From an uncultured Holdemanella sp. (GTDB lineage Bacteria; Bacillota_I; Bacilli_A; Erysipelotrichales; Erysipelotrichaceae), in NCBI GenBank assembly GCA_900754615.1, contig CAAEDN010000118.1, positions 1 through 10,737 on the forward strand: a DNA stretch of 10,737 nt, in the 5' to 3' direction. A program made the translations under genes and the position numbers. This document shows, one piece after another, positions 5,957-10,737 of the stretch; position 1 is the first letter of the stretch; every line of letters starts with the position of its first letter. The notes under the pieces are model-generated. The model saw only the letters and a list, made by a program, of their open reading frames with translations. It was not told the DNA's origin and searched no databases.

Positions 5957-6560
5957 CAGATTTTACCTCCACATTAAAATAAGTGTCTGGATAGGGTTCG
6001 TCCTTTAAAGTGTAGTGCCACCATTCGGATTCTAAAGGGATAAATCCATTGTCTAACATTAAATTTCTTAATATCATTCGATTCTGAATCTGTATGGTTG
6101 TTAATCCATCCTTATGTAAAGGACTAGAAATATCACCAAAGTAATCAAAGGAAGATCCCATATCTAATTCTTTTCCTGTTTTTTCATCAACTAAAGTTAA
6201 ATCGACAGTACTGCCCCTGGTGTGTGCTGATTTTTCGATGATAAAGTCATTCTCGAAAAGATAGCTTTTGGAATATTTTGGATAGAAAATGGATTTCATT
6301 TTATCATCCTCAGTATCTTTCCAAGTCATGAAATGATCAAGGGCACTTTGCGGTCGATAGGCATCCCATATCTTTAATCGATATCCCATTTGTCTTGCCT
6401 TTGAATTGATTACTTTTAATTGTTTCACCAATTCTTTTGTTCCTAACGCTACCGGATCTATATAGCCGTCGATGATTTCACCAATGAAATTGTAAGTTGT
6501 GCAATAGCGAATATCTAAAAGAATATCGGGTATTTCTTTTTGTATATTTAATAATTTCAT
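5946..6560 (-). CDS. D-alanyl-D-alanine dipeptidase, VanX-like (peptidase M15D)
   Basis: A 204-residue zinc dipeptidase that should hydrolyse D-Ala-D-Ala in the cytoplasm; there is no signal peptide. The VanX signature is plain: SAHTRGSTVDLTL supplies zinc ligands His113 and Asp120, and EWWHY supplies the catalytic base Glu179 and zinc ligand His182. Arg69 in WDAYRP matches the transition-state Arg71 of VanX. Length is typical (VanX is 202 residues). No vanH, vanA/B ligase or vanRS genes lie nearby, so a housekeeping role in recycling wall-derived D-Ala-D-Ala (as for E. coli DdpX-type enzymes) is more likely than glycopeptide resistance. It is the first gene of a three-gene minus-strand operon and overlaps the next gene by 11 bases. 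No ribosome site is seen before the ATG, which is unusual in this window, but alignment of the N-terminus to VanX supports the start. Confidence 0.92.
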   Translation of the reverse strand: MKLLNIQKEIPDILLDIRYCTTYNFIGEIIDGYIDPVALGTKELVKQLKVINSKARQMGYRLKIWDAYRPQSALDHFMTWKDTEDDKMKSIFYPKYSKSYLFENDFIIEKSAHTRGSTVDLTLVDEKTGKELDMGSSFDYFGDISSPLHKDGLTTIQIQNRMILRNLMLDNGFIPLESEWWHYTLKDEPYPDTYFNVEVKSDGN

Positions 6561-6608
6561 GTATATATTCTAATATATTTGTTTATGTTAATCTAGTCGT
6601 GTTTTGTG

Positions 6609-6614
6609 TATAAT
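6609..6614 (+). promoter_or_regulatory. -10 box for the 6641 gene pair
   Basis: A perfect TATAAT lies 26 bases before the start codon at 6641. No good -35 box is seen at 16-18 bases (best is GTTAAT or TGTTAA). The same bases read TATTAT on the minus strand and, with TTGTTA 16 bases upstream, could form the promoter of the divergent vanX-like operon. Confidence 0.4.
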
Positions 6615-6640
6615 ACTTCATGGAAATGAGGTAACAAACA

Positions 6641-7243
6641 ATGAAATTTAGTGATATTGATTTTTCTGCCATTTCAAGAATGATGGATAATATGAGTGAT
6701 GAAGAAAAGAGTAAGTTAAATGACATGGCTCAAAATATGATGAATAATATGAAACAAAACGAAGAGCCTGAAGAAGAGACGGACTTTTATGAAGCGTTAA
6801 ATATAAAAGAAGAAGATTATGCAGATTTTCCGGGAAGTGTCTTAGATCAAATTGAAGCGGGTAGTGATTTGGAAGTCTATTATGAAGATGTAAAGGATGC
6901 GGATTTTAGTGCCAGTGCCTTATTCTATGCGAAAGCTACTTTAAATATGTTGCGAAAATATATTTATCCAATATTTAAAAATTTTTTTGATGGATTTAAT
7001 AATCCTTCAACCACAACAATTTATTCCTATTTATATCCTTTGATGAATGAGGATAACATTCATAAGTTGTTTGATGAAGAGTTTGGAACGCCAGAAGGAT
7101 GGGTGGAACTTAAAAATGCTCTTCAACAAATCTATATTATTTTAAATCGTGCCGAGTATGATTTTGTGAGTTATGAAGACTTACAATTATTAAAAGATAT
7201 CTTGTTTAATCAAGAAATATTGTTGAAAATTAAGAATCTATGA
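6641..7243 (+). CDS. Acidic protein of unknown function, coupled to a pentapeptide-repeat gene
   Basis: A 200-residue soluble acidic protein that I do not recognise. The first 40 residues form a Met-rich amphipathic helix (SRMMDNMSDEEKSKLNDMAQ, 12-31, then NMMNNMKQ), followed by a Glu-rich hinge (NEEPEEETD) and a mostly helical body. An aromatic-rich stretch (about residues 94-132, with YIYPIFKNFF and YSYLYPL) looks like a folded core rather than membrane spans. No catalytic motif is visible. The start is supported by GAGGTAA (6628-6634). The last four bases overlap the start of the next gene (ATGA), so the two proteins are probably made together and may interact. It has a TATAAT box upstream and diverges from the vanX-like operon. 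Confidence 0.75.
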   Translation: MKFSDIDFSAISRMMDNMSDEEKSKLNDMAQNMMNNMKQNEEPEEETDFYEALNIKEEDYADFPGSVLDQIEAGSDLEVYYEDVKDADFSASALFYAKATLNMLRKYIYPIFKNFFDGFNNPSTTTIYSYLYPLMNEDNIHKLFDEEFGTPEGWVELKNALQQIYIILNRAEYDFVSYEDLQLLKDILFNQEILLKIKNL

Positions 7244-7854
7244 AAAAACTCAAAATAAATGCATGCCTAGAACCTATGGATGAATGGACATATGAAACGT
7301 ATGTGAGTGATTATCTTTTTGAGAATGTTAGTATTGAAGAAAGCTTAGATAATATCACGATTGATGGTTGTAAGTTTAGTAAGTGTCAATTTAAAGATTG
7401 TAGCTTTAGCTTTATTGAATGTATGGATCTTATATTTGATCACTGTGAATTTGAAAATGTACACTTTAATCAATGTAGTTTAAGTCGTGTTCATTTCATT
7501 TCTTGCAGGATCAGTGGAGTAGAAATATCACAAAGTTTGAATCAGGATGTGTTGATCCAATTATGTAAAGGGCATTATTGTGATTTTGGCGGGAGTACAT
7601 TTAAAGATTGTTTATTTGATACAAATGATTTCACAGGTTCTGGATTTATTCAGTGTGATTTTAAACAAAGTTCTTTTTGTAAATGTGTATTAAATTTAAC
7701 AGAATGGTTTAACACAGAATTAAAAAAGCTTGATTTCTCAAGCTGTGGAATAGAAAATATTGCAGTATCGAGTGATAAATTAACAGGTGTTGTCGTGAAT
7801 TCATCACAAGCACTTGAATTTGTGAAATTACTAGGTATTGTAGTTAAAGATTAA
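7240..7854 (+). CDS. Pentapeptide-repeat protein, Qnr-like
   Basis: A 204-residue right-handed beta-helix protein. Centre-of-repeat residues (Phe, Leu or Ile) occur every fifth position from 46 through 171 (46, 51, 56, 66, 71, 76, 81, 86, 91 ... 116, 121, 126, 131, 136, 141, 146 ...), about 26 repeats. The two halves are separated by a loop-like stretch near 97-113. The tail, LTGVVVNSSQALEFVKLLGI (181-200), resembles the C-terminal dimerisation segment of Qnr proteins. Qnr/MfpA family members mimic DNA and bind gyrase or topoisomerase IV; whether this one does is untested. Thirteen of 15 cysteines are in one register (positions 9, 44, 49, 54, 69, 79, 89, 109, 114, 124, 139, 149, 169). It overlaps the preceding gene by 4 bases and ends tail-to-tail with the TetR gene with an 11-base overlap. 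Confidence 0.87.
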   Translation: MKKLKINACLEPMDEWTYETYVSDYLFENVSIEESLDNITIDGCKFSKCQFKDCSFSFIECMDLIFDHCEFENVHFNQCSLSRVHFISCRISGVEISQSLNQDVLIQLCKGHYCDFGGSTFKDCLFDTNDFTGSGFIQCDFKQSSFCKCVLNLTEWFNTELKKLDFSSCGIENIAVSSDKLTGVVVNSSQALEFVKLLGIVVKD

Positions 7855-8374
7855 TGTATAGTTTCAATCTTTCGGGCATAGATTCAATCAACATATTGAC
7901 TAGTGTTTCAACATCTAGATACATGTTTTTTTCTACCCATGATTTTGTCATTTCAATAGAACCGTGACAATACATTTGAAGCAAGAAATCAAGCTGTGAA
8001 TCAATTGTTGTTTTGGCTTCAATTTTCTTTTTGTAGAAATCATAGATACAACGATAGTCATAGTTGGTTAATGAATTGTAGTCATCTTTTTTGAAGGCTT
8101 CTTTAAAAAATGTGCTTTGACTTTGAATAAAAGTGAATTTTTTAATCAAAGCCTTTTTTAAAGTTGCTTGATCAGCCATTTCTTTAAAGGAATCTAGACA
8201 TAGTTTTTCAAAATACCAGTTCACAAGATCTTCTTTATCTTCAAAATTTCGATAAAAAGTTTGTCTTGTCAGATTTGATTTCTTTGTGATTTGAGTTACT
8301 GTGATTTTATTTAGAGGTTGTATTTTTAATAAGTCTAATAGTGCATTTGCGATAGTTAATTTTGTGTCATTCAT
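7844..8374 (-). CDS. TetR/AcrR family transcriptional regulator
   Basis: A 176-residue repressor-type regulator from the chosen start. The N-terminal TetR helix-turn-helix is clear (ITVTQITKKSNLTRQTFYRN, 24-43, followed by FEDKEDL). The C-terminal half is helical and resembles the Firmicutes-type TetR C-terminal domain (HGSIEMTKSWVEKN block near the end), which binds an unknown ligand. An in-frame ATG 18 bases upstream (8392) would give 182 residues. I prefer 8374 because a perfect TATAAT (8386-8381 on the minus strand) lies between the two and would start the message at the A of this ATG; neither ATG has a ribosome site, so the message may be leaderless. It diverges from the DtxR-type gene with a palindrome between them and converges on the pentapeptide-repeat gene. 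Targets are unknown. Confidence 0.85.
   Translation of the reverse strand: MNDTKLTIANALLDLLKIQPLNKITVTQITKKSNLTRQTFYRNFEDKEDLVNWYFEKLCLDSFKEMADQATLKKALIKKFTFIQSQSTFFKEAFKKDDYNSLTNYDYRCIYDFYKKKIEAKTTIDSQLDFLLQMYCHGSIEMTKSWVEKNMYLDVETLVNMLIESMPERLKLYINL
7846..7872. terminator. Possible weak bidirectional terminator between convergent genes
   Basis: AAAGATT (7846-7852) and AATCTTT (7866-7872) are perfect 7-base complements around a 13-base loop, placed where the pentapeptide-repeat gene and the tetR gene run into each other. The stem has one G-C pair and the T-runs are short, so termination strength is doubtful. Confidence 0.25.
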
Positions 8375-8380
8375 ATATTT

Positions 8381-8386
8381 ATTATA
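8381..8386 (-). promoter_or_regulatory. -10 box of the tetR gene
   Basis: A perfect TATAAT on the minus strand, with a weak -35 (TTTTAA) 17 bases upstream. The palindrome at 8393-8402 lies in the spacer. The predicted start point, seven bases downstream, coincides with the ATG at 8374, implying a leaderless transcript. Confidence 0.45.
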
Positions 8387-8392
8387 TGTCAT

Positions 8393-8402
8393 GTCAATTG
8401 AC
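8393..8402. promoter_or_regulatory. Palindromic operator candidate between tetR and the DtxR-type gene
   Basis: GTCAATTGAC is a perfect 10-base palindrome, preceded on the plus strand by an overlapping direct repeat, TGTCATGTCA (8387-8396). It overlaps the -35 box of the rightward gene and lies between the -35 and -10 of the leftward tetR gene, so a protein bound here could repress both. TetR is the likelier binder, since divergent TetR genes usually control themselves this way. The DtxR-type regulator cannot be excluded. Confidence 0.5.
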
Positions 8403-8426
8403 TTTAAAAGAGGACTAGCTTAAAAT
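8398..8426 (+). promoter_or_regulatory. Promoter of the DtxR-type regulator gene
   Basis: A -35 box TTGACT (8398-8403; 5 of 6) and a -10 box TAAAAT (8421-8426; 5 of 6) have a 17-base spacer. The start would be near 8433, followed by GAGGAG (8442-8447) 8 bases before the ATG. The -35 overlaps the palindromic operator candidate. Confidence 0.65.
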
Positions 8427-8455
8427 TAAATAAAAGAGTTAGAGGAGTATTAAAT

Positions 8456-8827
8456 ATGCAGTTAGGCGAATCAATGGAAGATTATTTAGAGGCCATTTTA
8501 GTTTTATCAAAATGTTTAGAACATGTTCGCAGTGTTGATGTGGCAAGTTACTTGGGTTTTTCTAAGCCTAGCGTTTCACATGCTGTGAAATTATTATCGG
8601 AACAAGGTTTAATTGTTTTAGATGTTAGCAAATTTTTAACATTAAGTGAAGAAGGAAAGAGAATAGCAGAAGAAACTTATGCGCGTCATACCTTCTTTTC
8701 AGATATGCTTCAGAATATTGGAGTACCTAAAAATATCGCAACAGAAGATGCTTGTCGTATTGAACATGTGATTTCGCAAGAAACTTTTGAGGCAATTAAA
8801 AAGTATTATCAAAATAATAAAGACTAG
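8456..8827 (+). CDS. DtxR/MntR-family metal-dependent transcriptional regulator (short form)
   Basis: A 123-residue metal-sensing DNA-binding protein. The winged helix-turn-helix occupies about residues 7-65 (VDVASYLGFSKPSVSHAVKL is the core), and the metal-binding/dimerisation domain about 72-118; there is no C-terminal SH3-like domain, as in MntR. Metal-ligand positions by family alignment are Asp9 and Glu12 (MntR Asp8, Glu11), His78 (MntR His77; DtxR His79), and EDACRIEHVIS with Cys100, Glu103 and His104. Cys100 takes the place of MntR Glu99 and equals DtxR Cys102, so the site mixes manganese-type and iron-type residues and metal preference cannot be read off. It is preceded by a good promoter and ribosome site. 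A hairpin separates it from the U32 gene. Its regulon is not visible here; no metal transporter is in the window. Confidence 0.88.
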   Translation: MQLGESMEDYLEAILVLSKCLEHVRSVDVASYLGFSKPSVSHAVKLLSEQGLIVLDVSKFLTLSEEGKRIAEETYARHTFFSDMLQNIGVPKNIATEDACRIEHVISQETFEAIKKYYQNNKD

Positions 8828-8856
8828 CTATAGATTGTATCTGTAGCTTTTATTTT
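8826..8856 (+). terminator. Hairpin with T-rich tail between the DtxR-type gene and the U32 gene
   Basis: AGCTATAGAT (8826-8835) pairs with ATCTGTAGCT (8839-8848), ten pairs including one T-G, with a 3-base TGT loop and a TTTATTTT tail. It overlaps the stop codon of the regulator gene. It would end or reduce transcription into the U32 gene. No clear second promoter is seen, so it may act as a partial terminator. Confidence 0.55.
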
Positions 8857-8872
8857 GAAAGGAATGAGGAAA

Positions 8873-10737
8873 ATGAGACCAGAAATATTAGCACCTGTAG
8901 GAAGTATGGAAGCATTAAATGCAGCATTAGCTGCAGGTTGTGATGCCATTTATTTTGGATTGCCAAGCTTTGGGGCAAGGGCATTCGCAAATAATTTTGA
9001 TTTAGAAACCACAAAAGAAGTTATCGAAAGATGCCATTTGTGTGGTGTGAAAGTATATATTACGATGAATACTATTTTGTATGAGGATGAAATAGAAGAT
9101 GCTTATCAAATGGCTAAAAAAGTTCATTCTTTTGGCGTTGATGCATTGATTATCCAGGATTTAGGATTTATTCATCTTTTACATCATCGCTTACCAAATT
9201 TGGTGTTACATGCATCGACACAGCTTTCTATTTCAAATCCTTATCAGATTGAACAATTAAAAAAGTTAGGTGTAAAACGTGTAGTTTTGGCCAGGGAATG
9301 TACAAAAGAAGAAATTCAAGCATGCGTGGATACAGGCATTGAAGTAGAAGTCTTTGTGCATGGAGCTTTATGTATTTGTTATTCAGGGCAATGTTATTTT
9401 TCAAGTGTGCATTATGGCCGAAGTGGAAATCGTGGTATGTGTGCGCAGCCATGCCGTATGAAATATAATCTTTTTGAAGATGGTCATAAAGTGGATACAC
9501 ATGGAGATTATGTGTTGAGCCCTAAAGATTTATCATTGATTGATGAGGTGAATGCACTAGCTGACATGGGTGTTTGTTCTTTAAAAATTGAAGGTAGAAT
9601 GAAGAGTGCTCCATATGTGTATGAGAGTGTTTCTCAGGTAAAAAAAGTATTAGATCATTTTGATCGGGATATGCTCGATGAACAGAATCTTCGTGTTACT
9701 TTTAATCGTGAATATACGAGTGGACATATGCATAAGGCTTGTGGTAAAGATTTAATGAATAATAAAACAAGCAATCACCAAGGTGTTGAAATTGGTAAGG
9801 TTGTAAAGGTTAAGAAGAATAAGATTTGTATTCAATTAACACAAGATTTACATCAAAATGATGGGATTCGTTTTGAACAAGAGAATCTTGGGTGCAATGT
9901 AAATTTTATGTATGATAAAAAACAAAATTTGATTTCTTTTATGCAAAAAAATAACACAGTTATGATTGAAGGACCTGTTGGTATCCATGTTGGAAGTAAG
10001 GTTCGTAAAACAATAGATTATGTATTGAATAAGACAATTGATGAAAAAATACGTACGTCAAGAAGGCAGAGTAAGGTTAATGCGATTGTTACGTGTGAAA
10101 AAGTTGGTCAGCCAATGCATATGAAAGTATATAACGACTTTACACATATTTGTGTTTCTACGGAAATCAATAGTGTACAGGCTTTAAAGCGTGCTACAGA
10201 TGAAGAAACACTAAATAAACAGTTTTCGAAGACAAAAGATAGTTGGGCAAGCTTTGATCAGATTGAATATCATTTAGGGAAAGATATTTATTTTCCAATT
10301 TCAGTTATGAATCAGCTTCGAAGGGATGCTCTTGAAAAAATGAAAGAGGAATGCTTAAAACAGGATGTGGTATTTGAAAAGGAATATAAGTATATTCCAA
10401 AGGAAAGTAAAACATCCTTTGATTTATTTGAAATTAATTCAATAAATCAACAGATTGATGATGGTTCTTGTTATGTAAGTGAAATGTTTAATAATGAGAA
10501 TGTATTAAAGAAGTCAAATATCACGGGTATTGATGGATTGGTGAATGCACATCTTGGAAATGGTAAGATTGTTGATTCCTTGAATGTTTCAAATTCTTAT
10601 GGAGTAGCCGCAATCCTTGAAATGGGGTATGAAAGTGTTGTGTTGAGTGATGAGTGTGATAAATATCAGGTAGAAGAATTAATGCGAGCTTTCTTAAATC
10701 GTTATCATTTTAATGCTCCAGTTTATAAGACTATATA
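8873..10737 (+). CDS. U32 family protein (RlhA/YdcP-like), partial at window end
   Basis: An open frame of 621 codons that runs off the right edge without a stop. It starts MRPEILAPVGSMEALNAALA, the standard U32 opening, with AAGGA (8859-8863) 9 bases before the ATG. The U32 signature EVFVHGALC-x4-GQC is at residues 158-174. Cys167, Cys174, Cys190 and Cys194 are in the places of the four conserved cysteines that bind a 4Fe-4S cluster in U32 proteins such as TrhP and UbiU/UbiV. Residues up to about 290 form the U32 core; the long extension that follows (beyond about 330, DUF3656-like) fits the large RlhA/YdcP branch, whose E. coli member is needed for hydroxylation of 23S rRNA C2501. Older annotation calls the family peptidase or collagenase-like; the RNA-hydroxylation role is more probable here but not proven. 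Full members are about 650-790 residues, so roughly 30-170 residues are missing. Confidence 0.9.
   Translation, partial: MRPEILAPVGSMEALNAALAAGCDAIYFGLPSFGARAFANNFDLETTKEVIERCHLCGVKVYITMNTILYEDEIEDAYQMAKKVHSFGVDALIIQDLGFIHLLHHRLPNLVLHASTQLSISNPYQIEQLKKLGVKRVVLARECTKEEIQACVDTGIEVEVFVHGALCICYSGQCYFSSVHYGRSGNRGMCAQPCRMKYNLFEDGHKVDTHGDYVLSPKDLSLIDEVNALADMGVCSLKIEGRMKSAPYVYESVSQVKKVLDHFDRDMLDEQNLRVTFNREYTSGHMHKACGKDLMNNKTSNHQGVEIGKVVKVKKNKICIQLTQDLHQNDGIRFEQENLGCNVNFMYDKKQNLISFMQKNNTVMIEGPVGIHVGSKVRKTIDYVLNKTIDEKIRTSRRQSKVNAIVTCEKVGQPMHMKVYNDFTHICVSTEINSVQALKRATDEETLNKQFSKTKDSWASFDQIEYHLGKDIYFPISVMNQLRRDALEKMKEECLKQDVVFEKEYKYIPKESKTSFDLFEINSINQQIDDGSCYVSEMFNNENVLKKSNITGIDGLVNAHLGNGKIVDSLNVSNSYGVAAILEMGYESVVLSDECDKYQVEELMRAFLNRYHFNAPVYKTI

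Noticed and set aside
5946..6560. Glycopeptide (vancomycin) resistance cluster
   Set aside because: Only the VanX-like dipeptidase is present; no D-lactate dehydrogenase, D-Ala-D-Lac ligase or VanRS two-component system is nearby.

Overview
The window is A+T-rich bacterial DNA with Firmicutes-type signals: GGAGG ribosome sites, TTGACA/TATAAT-like promoters, compact operons, and a lipoprotein substrate-binding subunit. The gene set and protein style (metNIQ, the short DtxR-family regulator, U32 protein with DACRIEHVIS-type neighbours) suggest a low-GC gut or oral Firmicute, perhaps Erysipelotrichia. No rRNA or marker gene is present to fix the genus. I see no mobile element, tRNA or CRISPR array, and no gene-free stretch longer than about 220 bases.

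Left part (1-5264), plus strand: an M20 amidohydrolase with its own promoter and terminator; a LysR-type regulator; then a methionine ABC importer operon metN-metI-metQ closed by a perfect bidirectional terminator. Two things stand out. (1) The 5' leader of metNIQ carries a promoter, a strong ribosome site, a 27-codon peptide with eight Met codons (seven of them among codons 4-13), and then a GC-rich intrinsic terminator just before metN. A competing antiterminator pairing can be drawn. This has the layout of ribosome-mediated transcription attenuation sensing Met-tRNA, and there is no sign of an S-box or T-box. (2) MetQ is circularly permuted: after a normal lipoprotein signal, the half that is C-terminal in ordinary MetQ comes first, then a linker, then the half that is normally N-terminal.

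Middle part (5264-6560), minus strand: a tightly packed three-gene operon of a VanX-type D-Ala-D-Ala dipeptidase, a small protein with a CxxCxxxCG motif, and a small helical protein of unknown function. There are no other van genes. Divergent from it (6641-7854) lies a translationally coupled pair: an acidic protein of unknown function and a Qnr-like pentapeptide-repeat protein with a striking cysteine ladder.

Right part (7844-10737): a TetR-family regulator on the minus strand diverges from a short DtxR/MntR-family metal-dependent regulator. A 10-bp palindrome sits where it could control both promoters. Behind the metal regulator, past a hairpin, a U32-family (RlhA-like) Fe-S protein begins and runs off the window end.

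The importer, its methionine-coded leader and its terminator form one self-contained methionine-uptake unit. The M20 enzyme and LysR regulator next to it may be linked to amino-acid scavenging, but that is inference from position only.
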